64,000 nucleotides of DNA from Halodesulfovibrio sp. MK-HDV (GCF_009914765.1 NZ_WYDS01000017.1:56255-120254), one strand, 5' to 3'; shown: positions 8,455-17,004, numbered from the stretch's first letter. Notes: generated by a model not told the origin, from the sequence alone. Made by a program: numbers and translations.

Positions 8455-8853
8455 ATGCCAGAAGAGGCTCGTTACCAAGAACGCCGGGCAATGCCACGTT
8501 ACACCCACCCGTTTACTGCATCCATAGCTGAGTTTGTCTTCCCTATGTCCTGCCAGCCGTCTTTTAAGGCAGAATGTATAGACATAACCTCCAAGGGCGC
8601 GATGCTAGAGGTGGGCTCGATAATTCCAAAAGGAAGCGTACAGCAAGTAAGCATTGAGCTCCCCGGATTCGAGAAAAAACTCCTGAAGAACAATCTTCTT
8701 ACGTGCAATATGCCGTATCAAATTCGCGTTGTCTCGCGAGTAATCTGGACAACTGTCAAAAATGACATCTCAATCATTGGTATTGAGTTTTTAAACATGA
8801 ATAAAAGTGCAGAGCAGGCTCTTGGTCGATATTTAAAAGACAAGCGCACATAA
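8455..8853 (+). CDS. PilZ domain protein (probable c-di-GMP binding)
   Basis: A 132-residue cytoplasmic protein. ERRAMPR near residue 9 provides the RxxxR-type first c-di-GMP motif, and DITSKGAMLEV near residue 43 provides the D/NxSxxG-type second motif, here with Thr in place of the usual Ser. A beta-rich remainder and C-terminal helix fit a single PilZ domain. It may respond to c-di-GMP made by enzymes such as the diguanylate cyclase at 13529, but no direct link is visible. GGGACG lies upstream of the ATG. The gene is monocistronic with its own terminator at 8937. Confidence 0.75.
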   Translation: MPEEARYQERRAMPRYTHPFTASIAEFVFPMSCQPSFKAECIDITSKGAMLEVGSIIPKGSVQQVSIELPGFEKKLLKNNLLTCNMPYQIRVVSRVIWTTVKNDISIIGIEFLNMNKSAEQALGRYLKDKRT

Positions 8854-8936
8854 ACAGCCTCTCACCTGTTTATACAGTATGCGAGGAAAGCAGTCACACT
8901 ACTAATAACACGCTGCTTACACAAATTGATATCAAA

Positions 8937-8972
8937 TAAAGGCCATACAAAACTGTATGGCCTTTATCTTTT
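8937..8972 (+). terminator. Terminator after the PilZ gene
   Basis: TAAAGGCCATAC (8937-8948) pairs with GTATGGCCTTTA (8955-8966), followed by TCTTTTG. Confidence 0.8.
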
Positions 8973-9227
8973 GTAACGTATGAATTTTCTAATGAATGAT
9001 GCAAAATGACATCAATTTCTTGTTATTTTCAAAAAAATAACTCCATAAAGAAACTCCAGCAGTGCACAGCCCCCGTGCATTCCCAACAAATTCTGTTTTT
9101 CCGTATGTACAAACTTACGCAATGTCCATTGACACAAACAGGCTGTTTACGCATATTTGTAATGATTCAGCTACTTTGTTTATGCTTACTTCGTCCCTGC
9201 TGTGCAGGAATAACAAAGGACACAGTC

Positions 9228-9608
9228 ATGGCAGAACCATCTCGTACTACTCGTAAAAAAACGGAAATGCAGTCTCTTCTTTCAGAATCGTTTAAGAAAA
9301 AAATTCAGCACGTTCCTATTCAGGAAGAAGTGCAGAACGATATTCAAAGAGTTATGCTGGCGCTTGGATACGCGATTGCGCTTACCCCGACAGGCAGCAC
9401 TGCTTTTACGCTTCAAACACAGTACAAAGGGCTTGATGTTCGCGTTTGGGTTATGAATGAACATCAAAACGGATGCCCAAGTTCACTTCTGGAAACTGTC
9501 TGGGTTGGTTATTATACCCACGGTGACCAGCGTGAAATGGTGGAAGATTTCGAATACCCTCGCCTTATGGACTATCTGCAAGAAATTCATCCAGAAATAT
9601 TCGATTAA
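9228..9608 (+). CDS. Conserved hypothetical protein, 126 residues
   Basis: The ATG at 9228 (MAEPSRTTRKKTEMQSLL) is preceded by AAAGGA (9215-9220). A longer in-frame extension upstream has no ribosome-binding site and odd composition, so it is rejected. The protein is soluble, with a basic N-terminus and a mixed alpha/beta body (FTLQTQYKGLDVRVWVMNE, ETVWVGYYTHGDQREMVEDF). No family was recognised. A hairpin terminator at 9662 follows and serS starts beyond it, so it is probably monocistronic. Confidence 0.6.
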   Translation: MAEPSRTTRKKTEMQSLLSESFKKKIQHVPIQEEVQNDIQRVMLALGYAIALTPTGSTAFTLQTQYKGLDVRVWVMNEHQNGCPSSLLETVWVGYYTHGDQREMVEDFEYPRLMDYLQEIHPEIFD

Positions 9609-9661
9609 TAAAAAGCTGCATTCTACCACTGTAGAATGGGACAACTTCAGGTTACAAAATG

Positions 9662-9697
9662 ATGGCGTCAATTTATCTAAGTTGACGCCATATTTTC
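9662..9697 (+). terminator. Terminator upstream of serS
   Basis: ATGGCGTCAA (9662-9671) pairs with TTGACGCCAT (9682-9691), then ATTTTCC. It ends the 126-residue gene. Confidence 0.65.
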
Positions 9698-9746
9698 CTG
9701 CGGCTATGCTAACAAATCGTACAAAATTTCAAGGAGCCGCATTTCA

Positions 9747-11036
9747 ATGCTCGATCTCAAACTTTTACAGAAAAATCCGCAAGTTGTAGCTGACGCTTTG
9801 GCTAAGCGAAACTCTTCTATTAACGTTGAAGAATTCACTACTATTGATAAGCGTCGTAGAGAATTGCTCGTAGAACTTGAGTCTCTTAAAAGCGAACGCA
9901 ACAAAGCATCCGGTGAAGTAGCTAAGATGAAACGCGCAGGCGAAGATGCATCTGAGTTTATTTCCCGCCTCGGTTCACTGTCCGATAAAATCAAAGAGCT
10001 TGATGCTGAAACGGATACTATCATAACCGAAATGAACGAATGGCTTATTGCTATTCCTAATATACCACACGAAAGTGTTCCTGTTGGCGTAAGCGAAGAC
10101 GAAAACGTTGAGCTGCACAAATGGGGCACAAAGCCAACCATGTCCTTCTCTCCTAAAGAACACTGGGAGATTGCAGAGACTATGGGCGGTCTTGATTTTG
10201 AACGCGCTGCTAAACTTACCGGCTCCCGCTTTGCAGTATTATGGGGCTGGGCTGCTCGCTTAGAACGCGCTCTTATCAACCTGTTTCTCGACGTGCAGAC
10301 ACTTGAACACGGCTACACAGAAGTGTTCCCGCCTGCTATCGTAAACAGCGCTACAATGACTGGCACTGGTCAGTTACCAAAATTTGAAGAAGATCTTTTC
10401 CGTTTAAGTCATAAAGACTACTACCTCATCCCGACTGCTGAAGTGCCTTTGACTAACATGCACGCGGGTGAAATGCTGGAAGAAAGCGACCTGCCACGTG
10501 CATATACTGCACAGACACAGTGTTTTCGCTCTGAAGCCGGTAGTTATGGTAAGGACACTAAAGGCCTTTTCCGTATGCACCAGTTCACAAAAGTTGAAAT
10601 GGTTCGCTACGCAAATCCGGACACTTCTTACGAAGATCTGGAAAAAATGCGTCAGCATGCAGAAAACATCCTTCAGCGACTTGGTCTGCATTACCGTGTA
10701 ATCACCTTGTGTACTGGCGACACTGGCTTTTCTGCTGCAAAAACCTACGACATCGAAGTATGGTTACCGGGTCAGGATAAATACCGTGAGGTTTCTTCCT
10801 GCTCCAACTGCGAAGATTTTCAGGCTCGTCGTGCAAACCTCAAATTCAAACGCAAAGGCGCTAAAAAACCTGAGTTTGTGCACACACTGAACGGTTCTGG
10901 ATTGCCTACCGGCCGTACCATGATCGCGATTATCGAGAACTATCAGCAAGAAGATGGTTCTATTGTAGTCCCTGAAGCATTACGTCCTTACATGGGTGGT
11001 ATCGAAATAATCACCCCTGATATGGCGACTAAATAA
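9747..11036 (+). CDS. serS: Seryl-tRNA synthetase
   Basis: A 429-residue class II aminoacyl-tRNA synthetase that charges tRNA-Ser. The N-terminal ~100 residues form the long antiparallel coiled coil that grips the tRNA variable arm ([20 protein letters not shown], then [17 protein letters not shown]). Motif 2 is [20 protein letters not shown] and motif 3 is [18 protein letters not shown]. Length is normal for bacterial SerRS. AAGGAGCC precedes the ATG. Three tRNA-Lys genes follow, but with their own promoters. Confidence 0.97.
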   Translation: MLDLKLLQKNPQVVADALAKRNSSINVEEFTTIDKRRRELLVELESLKSERNKASGEVAKMKRAGEDASEFISRLGSLSDKIKELDAETDTIITEMNEWLIAIPNIPHESVPVGVSEDENVELHKWGTKPTMSFSPKEHWEIAETMGGLDFERAAKLTGSRFAVLWGWAARLERALINLFLDVQTLEHGYTEVFPPAIVNSATMTGTGQLPKFEEDLFRLSHKDYYLIPTAEVPLTNMHAGEMLEESDLPRAYTAQTQCFRSEAGSYGKDTKGLFRMHQFTKVEMVRYANPDTSYEDLEKMRQHAENILQRLGLHYRVITLCTGDTGFSAAKTYDIEVWLPGQDKYREVSSCSNCEDFQARRANLKFKRKGAKKPEFVHTLNGSGLPTGRTMIAIIENYQQEDGSIVVPEALRPYMGGIEIITPDMATK

Positions 11037-11063
11037 AAAAATCACTTTTTTTCGAAAAAGTAT

Positions 11064-11090
11064 TTGACAATCTGAGTGCTCAACTATAGA
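11064..11090 (+). promoter_or_regulatory. Promoter of tRNA-Lys copy 1
   Basis: TTGACA (11064-11069), 15-bp spacer, TATAGA (11085-11090), 16 bp before the tRNA. The same 15-bp spacing appears at copies 2 and 3 and in the rRNA promoter. Confidence 0.7.
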
Positions 11091-11106
11091 ACTGCACTCC
11101 TCAAAC

Positions 11107-11182
11107 GGGTCGTTAACTCAGTTGGTAGAGTATCTGCCTTTTAAGCAGAGAGTCACTGGTTCGAGCCCAGTACGACCCACCA
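11107..11182 (+). tRNA. tRNA-Lys (anticodon UUU), copy 1
   Basis: A 76-nt cloverleaf. The acceptor GGGTCGT pairs with ACGACCC, then A and an encoded CCA. The D-arm is ACTCAGTTGGTAGAGT, the anticodon loop CTTTTAA (UUU, Lys) sits in a CTGC/GCAG-type stem, and the T-arm contains TTCGAGC. It is identical to the copies at 11321 and 11541. Confidence 0.97.
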
Positions 11183-11192
11183 TAGAATTTAA

Positions 11193-11222
11193 AGACCGGA
11201 ATTTCGGTTCCGGTCTAATTTA
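11193..11222 (+). terminator. Terminator of tRNA-Lys copy 1
   Basis: AGACCGGA (11193-11200) pairs with TCCGGTCT (11209-11216), followed by AATTTATT. It differs from the shared terminator of copies 2 and 3. Confidence 0.6.
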
Positions 11223-11277
11223 TTCGCCCCCGTTTGAGTCAGGCACATCGTAGTTAAATTTTTTCTTAGAAAAACAT

Positions 11278-11304
11278 TTGACATGAGGACGCGAAGCCTA
11301 TAAA
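11278..11304 (+). promoter_or_regulatory. Promoter of tRNA-Lys copy 2
   Basis: TTGACA (11278-11283), 15-bp spacer, TATAAA (11299-11304), 16 bp before the tRNA. Confidence 0.75.
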
Positions 11305-11320
11305 AACTTTTTCCTCAAGA

Positions 11321-11396
11321 GGGTCGTTAACTCAGTTGGTAGAGTATCTGCCTTTTAAGCAGAGAGTCACTGGTTCGAGCCCAGTACGACCCACCA
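11321..11396 (+). tRNA. tRNA-Lys (anticodon UUU), copy 2
   Basis: 76 nt, identical to copies 1 and 3, with encoded CCA and the UUU anticodon. It lies 138 bp downstream of copy 1 and has its own promoter and terminator. Confidence 0.97.
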
Positions 11397-11404
11397 TGAA
11401 TACA

Positions 11405-11440
11405 TAAGCCGTATTTGCTAAAGCGAATACGGCTTTTTTC
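11405..11440 (+). terminator. Terminator of tRNA-Lys copy 2
   Basis: AAGCCGTATTTGC pairs with GCGAATACGGCTT with a TAAA loop and six Ts. The same hairpin follows copy 3, so the unit was duplicated with its terminator. Confidence 0.85.
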
Positions 11441-11499
11441 AGTGCAAGAGGTGAGACCTATAGCTCGTTAAGAAAATGTATCTTTTCTTAAAAAAGTGT

Positions 11500-11526
11500 T
11501 TGACAAGATTACACGGAGTCTATAAT
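11500..11526 (+). promoter_or_regulatory. Promoter of tRNA-Lys copy 3
   Basis: TTGACA (11500-11505), 15-bp spacer, TATAAT (11521-11526), 14 bp before the tRNA. Both hexamers match consensus exactly. Confidence 0.8.
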
Positions 11527-11540
11527 TCACATCTCCGAAC

Positions 11541-11616
11541 GGGTCGTTAACTCAGTTGGTAGAGTATCTGCCTTTTAAGCAGAGAGTCACTGGTTCGAGC
11601 CCAGTACGACCCACCA
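11541..11616 (+). tRNA. tRNA-Lys (anticodon UUU), copy 3
   Basis: 76 nt, identical to copies 1 and 2. It lies 144 bp downstream of copy 2, with its own consensus promoter and terminator. Confidence 0.97.
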
Positions 11617-11624
11617 TGCATATA

Positions 11625-11660
11625 TAAGCCGTATTTGCTAAAGCGAATACGGCTTTTTTT
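11625..11660 (+). terminator. Terminator of tRNA-Lys copy 3
   Basis: The same AAGCCGTATTTGC hairpin as after copy 2, with a 7-T tail ending at 11660. Confidence 0.85.
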
Positions 11661-11751
11661 GCGTCTACTGTTTAAGACTCACAAGCCAAGAGCATCAATA
11701 TCTCTGATACTTATCAAAAGCTTTGTCTGCAACACTTCTCAGATTCTGCCT

Positions 11752-11850
11752 TGCCTCCGGCAGCTTAAGCCCCCTATTACACGCTATCTCTAGTCTCTCA
11801 TTCTTCGAGAACCAACTGTCGCTTTGAAAAAGAGCTTCTCAAAAAGCTGC
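11752..11850. repeat. Degenerate GCCTCCGGC intergenic repeat
   Basis: TGCCTCCGGCAGCTTAAG resembles the start of the elements at 34392 and 7555 (reverse). The rest is decayed. No gene is seen in 11661-11900. Confidence 0.4.
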
Positions 11851-11901
11851 TAACACTTTTACCATTCTTAACGGCGGGTTGAATCAGTTCTTTTTGCAAC
11901 C

Positions 11902-12145
11902 TCACGGCTTATGCCCCATTACCTTTCATTGAAATATAAAAAGGCTGTCCTTCATATGAAGAACAGCCTTTATTGCTTACTCAAGTCAGTCGAATCAAGC
12001 CGCGTGAGAACATTACCTACGAGCGTTTTTCGCATAATAAAAGTCTTTGGAAAGGGGTCTGGGGAAGAACCTTTCTACAGAAAGGTTTTCCCCAGCCGTC
12101 GGAGACAAATAAAAAAGCGTCGTAGACCTGCCGGAGACATAACAC
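11902..12145. repeat. Long intergenic repeat, copy B
   Basis: Shares ordered blocks with 7313-7597 (ACCTCACGGCTTATG, GGCTGTCCT hairpin, TCAAGTCAGTCGAATCAAGC, CGCATAATAAAAGT, GTCGGAGACA). It contains a terminator-like hairpin at 11938-11973 (AAGGCTGTCCTTC with GAAGAACAGCCTT). It lies 3' of mtnA, as copy A lies 3' of the ychJ-like gene. Confidence 0.6.
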
Positions 12146-12165
12146 CCCACAGCCTCATCGAAAAA

Positions 12166-13215
12166 CTACTTACCCTGTTCTGCAAAAGCTTTCTTAATAG
12201 ACTCTGCAAACGGAGGGCGCAGCACGCCTACTTCGGTTACGATACCGGCGATCAGCTCGTTTGGAGTCGGATCGAACGCAAAGTTGAACACAGGCACATC
12301 GTTTGGTGTAATCTGAGTTTCACCAACGTGAGTAACCTCACGCGGCGTACGATCTTCAATAGGTGTTGAATCACCGTCCGGCATGTTTCTATCAATGGTG
12401 GACAGCGGCGCAGCCACATAAAAAGGAATATTGTGCGCTTTTGCAAGGAGGGCAACTGAATAGGTGCCAATCTTGTTCACAGCATCACCGTTTGCGGCAA
12501 CACGGTCTGCACCTACAACTACCTTGTTTACCATGCCGCGACGCATGAGAAGGCCGCAAGCATTGTCACATGCAACAGAAACTGGAATACCATCTTCTTT
12601 CAACTCGTAGGCTGTTAAGCGAGCACCTTGAAGGAACGGACGAGTTTCGTTCGCGATGACTGAAATATCTTTCTTACCAGCGTCTACAGCGCCGCGAACA
12701 ACACCAAGCGCGGTACCGTACCCAGCAGTTGCAAGAGCCCCTGCGTTGCAATGGGTCATAATGGTGTCACCGTCATCAATGACGGTTGCGCCATGCACAC
12801 CGATGAGCTTACAAATTTCAATATCTTCTTTGTGGATAACTTTTGCTTCTTCAAGCCAAAGCTCCATAAGCGCCTCAAGAGTTTCTGCTTGAGAAGACAC
12901 CCACAAAGCTTTCATGCGTTCCACACCCCAGCGTAAATTAACAGCTGTTGGTCGTGCTTCTGCAATCTCTTCGAGCTTAACTTCGAGCTCCTTTTTCCAA
13001 TCCTCGTTACCAGCAACTTCTTTTGCCGCAATCCAACAACCGTATGCTGCTGTAACACCGATTGCAGGCGCTCCGCGTACGACCATTGTCTGCAATGCAT
13101 AGATAATATTTCCTACAGTATGGCAGTAGTAATCTTCTTCACACGCTGGCAGATACCGTTGGTCGAGCAACACAAGAGCTGAGTCTTCATCAGAAAAACG
13201 AATATGACGTTCCAT
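12166..13215 (-). CDS. mtnA: Methylthioribose-1-phosphate isomerase
   Basis: A 349-residue member of the eIF2B-alpha-like isomerase family. It converts 5-methylthioribose-1-phosphate to methylthioribulose-1-phosphate in methionine salvage. Diagnostic blocks are [35 protein letters not shown] (with the catalytic-type Cys), [17 protein letters not shown] and [20 protein letters not shown] (with the conserved Asp). AGAGAG precedes the ATG. No other methionine salvage genes are adjacent. The roughly 310-bp upstream region contains a stem-loop that would lie in its mRNA leader. Related ribose-1,5-bisphosphate isomerases are less likely given the motif set. Confidence 0.93.
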   Translation of the reverse strand: MERHIRFSDEDSALVLLDQRYLPACEEDYYCHTVGNIIYALQTMVVRGAPAIGVTAAYGCWIAAKEVAGNEDWKKELEVKLEEIAEARPTAVNLRWGVERMKALWVSSQAETLEALMELWLEEAKVIHKEDIEICKLIGVHGATVIDDGDTIMTHCNAGALATAGYGTALGVVRGAVDAGKKDISVIANETRPFLQGARLTAYELKEDGIPVSVACDNACGLLMRRGMVNKVVVGADRVAANGDAVNKIGTYSVALLAKAHNIPFYVAAPLSTIDRNMPDGDSTPIEDRTPREVTHVGETQITPNDVPVFNFAFDPTPNELIAGIVTEVGVLRPPFAESIKKAFAEQGK

Positions 13216-13273
13216 TAAATACTCTCTATGGGGTTTAGAAAACGTCTCAACACGCCGATAAAAGAATTGGGGG

Positions 13274-13318
13274 GCAGGATACTGATAAACCGAGAATCTT
13301 CCGGTTTACCATACCTGC
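13274..13318 (-). promoter_or_regulatory. Stem-loop in the mtnA leader
   Basis: On the mtnA strand GCAGG and TAAACCG pair with CGGTTTA and CCTGC (two helices of 5 and 7 bp around an interior loop), ending 58 bp before the start codon. A second hairpin, CAGATAC/GTATCTG, lies at about 13406-13428. I could not match it to a known riboswitch. It could be leader regulation or chance. Confidence 0.35.
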
Positions 13319-13528
13319 TAAAAACTTCTCTACACTGAAAAATTCTATTTTTTCGAGCAGAAAGCATTGAGAAACGTCTTCTGTGAGTAAAAATTGTGCC
13401 TCAACAGATACCCTGTTGGTCGTATCTGGGCAAGGCGGCACGCGGGGTTGCTCAGTAGGGCACTTCAGGCTATGAGGTGGGTTAGAGAGGGTTGGAATTA
13501 AAGATGATATCAAAGTTACGAGGTTAAT

Positions 13529-14833
13529 ATGAGAGCACTCACCAGTTTGGTCCTCTCTCTGTTCCTGCCTATTACAAGCCTTGTGGGAACGTTCTTTATC
13601 GTAATGAATCAGCACTTCATTCCGCAATCAGTTCTTCCAATTATGCCTGCTTTACCATTTGTTTTGGCCATTAGCGGCGCTGCTATGGCTTGGCAGTTTA
13701 AACGAAGCAGAGCCGTTTTTCTTTTGCTGCTGATAGCACTTTGCTGCTGGTTTATTACCCTATATCTTCCCGGTATGAGCAGTACCGGCATGCGCTTGCG
13801 TCTGGCCTACGGCCTTTCTGCGCTGCTGTTACCTATCAACCTGGTTATCTTCGCCTATTGTGAAGATCGAGGCGTTCTTACGTTGTGGGGCTCCATTTCG
13901 GGAGCATTCATCATTCTTCAGGCTGCAATGGTTGCCGCCATGCTTGCACCTTCACAGCAAAATGGACTTATCGCATGGCTTCAGGGCAACGTACTGTCTT
14001 TAGATCGCATTGACGTTCTACCAGTATGGGCAACCAGCTGGACGTTTATTCCACAAATAGTGCTGATTGTTACTGGCACCGTATTGTTTCTCCTGCTCAT
14101 ATTTATGAGTCTTAATAAAGGTAAGCGCGACAGCACATACGTAACGCTTATTACAAGCTGCCTTGCTGTTATAGCGGCGTATCACTATGTGGCGATTCCC
14201 AACGCAAGTTCTCTGTTCTTCATGGCAGCAGCGCTCATTATTACGCTTTCCTTATTTCAAGATTCGTATTTCATGGCGTACGTGGACGAACTGACAGATC
14301 TGCCGTCACGCAGAGCTTTGAATGCAGATTTCAAAAAACTCGGCAGAAAATACGCGTTGGCGATGGTAGACATCGACCACTTCAAAAAATTTAATGATAC
14401 ATACGGGCACGACATCGGTGATGATGTGCTGCGCATGGTCGCCGGACATCTTTCCAGAGTTTCCGGTGGCGGCAGGGCATACCGCTACGGTGGCGAAGAG
14501 TTCACCATTATCTTTCCAAAAGGTATCGCAGCAGAAGTCCAGTCGCATCTTGATGAATTGCGCCAACGTATTGCCACAACAGATTTTCATATCCGCAGCG
14601 GCAAACGTGCACCTAAAAAACGAAACACTCGCAAGGGCTCTGTAAACGTCACAATATCCATTGGGATCGCCGAACGCACAGACGGGTCACAATGCCCTAT
14701 GGAAGTAATAAAACTCGCAGACAAGGCCCTCTACAAGGCCAAAGGCGCTGGACGAAATATCGTTAAGCTTGCTTCAACGCCACGAAACAACAAATCTTCA
14801 CGGTCAGACGAGAAGCGCAACGCCCGTACCTAA
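13529..14833 (+). CDS. Membrane-bound diguanylate cyclase (GGDEF)
   Basis: A 434-residue protein. The N-terminal ~240 residues hold about seven hydrophobic segments (for example SLVLSLFLPITSLVGTFFIV, FMAAALIITLSLF). The C-terminal GGDEF domain begins DELTDLPSRRALN, has the metal-binding AMVDIDHFKKFNDTYGHDIG block and an active-site YGGEEF, then ITISIG-like VTISIG and ADKALYKAKGAGRNIV. It should make c-di-GMP from two GTP. An RxxD product-inhibition site is not obvious. The basic tail (KSSRSDEKRNART) is unusual. CGAGG precedes the ATG. It is divergent from mtnA. Confidence 0.9.
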   Translation: MRALTSLVLSLFLPITSLVGTFFIVMNQHFIPQSVLPIMPALPFVLAISGAAMAWQFKRSRAVFLLLLIALCCWFITLYLPGMSSTGMRLRLAYGLSALLLPINLVIFAYCEDRGVLTLWGSISGAFIILQAAMVAAMLAPSQQNGLIAWLQGNVLSLDRIDVLPVWATSWTFIPQIVLIVTGTVLFLLLIFMSLNKGKRDSTYVTLITSCLAVIAAYHYVAIPNASSLFFMAAALIITLSLFQDSYFMAYVDELTDLPSRRALNADFKKLGRKYALAMVDIDHFKKFNDTYGHDIGDDVLRMVAGHLSRVSGGGRAYRYGGEEFTIIFPKGIAAEVQSHLDELRQRIATTDFHIRSGKRAPKKRNTRKGSVNVTISIGIAERTDGSQCPMEVIKLADKALYKAKGAGRNIVKLASTPRNNKSSRSDEKRNART

Positions 14834-14866
14834 TATTTATTCTTTCTTATTCATTATCTTGATGCC

Positions 14867-14945
14867 TTCGGCGACGGGGCTCCGCCCTCGACCCGCAAGA
14901 GGACGTCCTCTTGACTGCGAGTTTGCGAGAAAGCTTGTTTTCTAG
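14867..14945. repeat. GCCTTCGGCG-type intergenic repeat
   Basis: Starts TGCCTTCGGCGACGGGG, then CCGCCCTCGACCCGCAAGAGG, an inverted AGGACGTCCT core and TTGACTGCGAG. The same ordered blocks occur at 28781-28860 and in reverse around 44855-44922. Confidence 0.55.
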
Positions 14946-14983
14946 CTACCTGCTTCGGCTTTACGATCTCTTTCCAAAACAAC

Positions 14984-15020
14984 AAAACGTCAGTTCTTTT
15001 ATGAACTGACGTTTTTATTT
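14984..15020 (+). terminator. Terminator downstream of the diguanylate cyclase
   Basis: AAAACGTCAGTTC (14984-14996) pairs with GAACTGACGTTTTT (15003-15016). Confidence 0.75.
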
Positions 15021-15200
15021 TTTCAAAAAAACTTCGGATGCTGTTTTTCTCATACGTTATCCATTTGAATTTTTCGCATGCCTATTCTTCTCCTTTTTAT
15101 TTCATCCCGCTTTCCATCAAGTACATTTCTCTATTCTTTTCTAGAAACTTCTCCCTTCACAACATATCTAGCCCGCCAAAGTTTTCACTCCCGCACTCTT

Positions 15201-15715
15201 TTTCCCTAGAACCGAAAAACAATTCCATCTCATCAAAATTTTCAATCCCATACTCTCTTGCCTTTTCTTCGCATTCATCCCCACTTCCATAGCCTGAACA
15301 ATCTACGCAGGAGTGGTGTTTTCATCATATTGATGACGGCGCTGTTTCGCCCACGGAGGAAACTTTGAGGCTGTGTTCATATCTTGGCAAATATGCTCCG
15401 GAATCGATAATATGAGAACTCTACGCCTGCATTTTTACCGTCTATTCCATAGTCACTTCCACAAGGTACCTTTCCTATTTTTCCCTAGAACCGAAAAACA
15501 ATTCCATCTCATCACAGTTTTCACTCCCATACTCTCTTGCCTTTTCTTCACATTCCCCCACTCCCATAGCCTAAACAATCTACGCAGGAGTGGTGTTTTC
15601 ATCATATTGATGACGGCGCTGTTTCGCCCGCGGAGGAAACTTTGAGGCTGTGTTCATATCTTGGCATATATGCTCCGGAATCAATAAGATGAGAACGCTG
15701 CGCCTGCATTTCTAT
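15201..15715. repeat. Tandem duplication, two copies of about 237 bp
   Basis: Copy 1 is about 15201-15437 and copy 2 about 15480-15715, offset 277-279 bp, roughly 90% identical, separated by 42 bp. Shared blocks include CCCTAGAACCGAAAAACAAT and CTACGCAGGAGTGGTG. On the minus strand both keep a 43-codon stop-terminated frame (15306-15434 and 15583-15711) containing IPEHICQDMNTASKFPP but lacking a start codon. Copy 2 also encodes a 50-codon ATG frame (15453-15605) that copy 1 breaks early with a stop. It could be a decayed gene remnant or a non-coding element. Confidence 0.7.
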
Positions 15716-15780
15716 CACCCACTTCGGATACAAAACAATACACTCCATAATTTCACTGGGCTTCATGCCCTCACAAACAA

Positions 15781-15815
15781 AAAAGCGGCTTATCCATTGA
15801 AGGATAAGCCGCCTT
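15781..15815 (-). terminator. Hairpin, strong terminator on the minus strand
   Basis: GCGGCTTATCC (15785-15795) pairs with GGATAAGCCGC (15802-15812). On the minus strand the stem is followed by TTTTTTGTTT, so it probably backs up termination of the membrane-protein gene. Confidence 0.7.
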
Positions 15816-15864
15816 TAAAATTAACTCTGCCACTCGTTAATACATGTTCTCTGTTCGACTATAC

Positions 15865-15902
15865 GAAAAATGAACTGTAATACTACGAATACAGTTCATC
15901 AT
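15865..15902 (-). terminator. Terminator of the minus-strand membrane-protein gene
   Basis: ATGAACTGTA (15870-15879) pairs with TACAGTTCAT (15890-15899). On the minus strand it is followed by TTTTTCG, 6 bp beyond the stop codon. Confidence 0.65.
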
Positions 15903-15905
15903 TAT

Positions 15906-16841
15906 TTACGCAAGAAGATTGAGAATGCAAGTACCTACAGCAATACCGAATGCTGGTGGGTCAACGTGAGAGTCGCCGTGGTTCCAGAAGAGACGAGCGC
16001 CCAATTCCTGAAGAAGAGCACCAGCTACTGCTGCTGCTACACAAACTCCAAGGTTTCCAAAGTTAACCCATGCGATACCGGCAAGAATAGCCTGGCAATG
16101 CCATACTGGCACGCGCTGAACTGTATCAGTACCAAGCTGTAATGAGATGAGGGTAATTGCAGCAATAGCCCAACCGATTACAACCTGTGCGGTTACGGTA
16201 GCGCCGGATGTAATACCAGCAGCTTCTGCATAGTTACCGATTGCCATTGCAGTACCACCGGATACGAGTCCGATACCAATAGCAAACATGATCATGCGAG
16301 AGAACGGCAACATCCAAGGAACCCATGACAAGTTAGTGTCATCGGTGCCGAACAGGCCGAATTTTTTGATTGATTCAGAACTACCAAACGGGCTCTGACG
16401 AAGGAACATAGCGCGAGATACGAATGCGCTGATAAGAACTGTAATTGCGATGGTGTCTTGTCCTTTCATGAAAGAAGCAAGCCAGAAGTTACAAAGGTAA
16501 CCGAATACGGCGAATACGCCACCAACGAATAATACGTCCCAAGAAGTAGGCATTAATGATGCGAGAATATCCTTAGCTCCACCTGTAGGATGATTCTTGC
16601 GAACGCCTTGTGCATAGTTAGCAGCAGCAACACCAGCTGCGAAGCCACCAACGTGTGGGCCGAATACAGGACCGAATCCGATTACGGAAAACATAAAGTC
16701 TCCGCCGCCAGCAAGGGCGATCAGACAGCCTGTAAAAACGAACATACCACAAAGCACGAAGGACAGCAGCCCGCCAAGAGCGCCGCCCAGTATTCCTCCA
16801 CCAAAACAGACTAGTAACGTCGTTAAGCTTAACGGTTCCAT
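15906..16841 (-). CDS. Predicted polytopic membrane protein, Gly/Ala-rich
   Basis: A 311-residue integral membrane protein, MEPLSLTTLLVCFGGGILGG onward, with about eight hydrophobic segments rich in Gly and Ala (GGALGGLLSFVLCGMFVFTG, VIGWAIAAITLISLQLG). The ATG at 16841 has GGAGG 5 bp upstream, whereas an in-frame GTG at 16871 has none, so the shorter form is chosen. The conserved-looking FSVIGFGPVFGPHVGGFAAG and RVPVWHCQAILAGIAWVNFG are family-like, but I do not recognise a characterised transporter. It lies downstream of the zraR-like gene on the same strand with a 163-bp gap. Confidence 0.75.
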   Translation of the reverse strand: MEPLSLTTLLVCFGGGILGGALGGLLSFVLCGMFVFTGCLIALAGGGDFMFSVIGFGPVFGPHVGGFAAGVAAANYAQGVRKNHPTGGAKDILASLMPTSWDVLFVGGVFAVFGYLCNFWLASFMKGQDTIAITVLISAFVSRAMFLRQSPFGSSESIKKFGLFGTDDTNLSWVPWMLPFSRMIMFAIGIGLVSGGTAMAIGNYAEAAGITSGATVTAQVVIGWAIAAITLISLQLGTDTVQRVPVWHCQAILAGIAWVNFGNLGVCVAAAVAGALLQELGARLFWNHGDSHVDPPAFGIAVGTCILNLLA

Positions 16842-17004
16842 TCTGCCTCCACTTTTTGTGCTCTCCTTCACAGCGTATGTAGCTAATCCCCCATTATGTG
16901 GCAGGTGGGGTATTATATGTACATGTAACTAGGCCGATAAGAAGGATTACATAGTATAAATGAGATAACGATTTGTCGTATATACTAGTATACTAAATAA
17001 AATG

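Larger units (their letters stand above)
14834..15905. other. Long gene-poor spacer with repeats and terminators
   Basis: This 1.07-kb region between the diguanylate cyclase and a minus-strand membrane gene holds a GC-rich repeat (14867-14945), a terminator (14984), a pyrimidine-rich stretch, a tandem duplication (15201-15715) and two hairpins facing the minus-strand gene. No well-supported CDS is visible. Confidence 0.6.

Noticed and set aside
12830..12838. TGTGGATAA (inverse DnaA box)
   Set aside because: Isolated and inside mtnA coding sequence; chance match.
13396..13470. SAM or c-di-GMP riboswitch in the mtnA / diguanylate cyclase spacer
   Set aside because: The GGGCAAGG, GCACGCGGGGTTG and hairpin segments do not match the conserved cores I know for SAM-I, SAM-II, SAH or GEMM riboswitches.
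13247..13627. 126-codon minus-strand frame between mtnA and the diguanylate cyclase
   Set aside because: It overlaps the diguanylate cyclase start and the mtnA leader and lacks coding character.
15373..15880. Two related plus-strand frames (MFISWQICSGIDNMRTLRLH and MFISWHICSGINKMRTLRLH)
   Set aside because: They lie in the tandem duplication, start without ribosome-binding sites and end in unrelated sequence; similarity is explained by the repeat.
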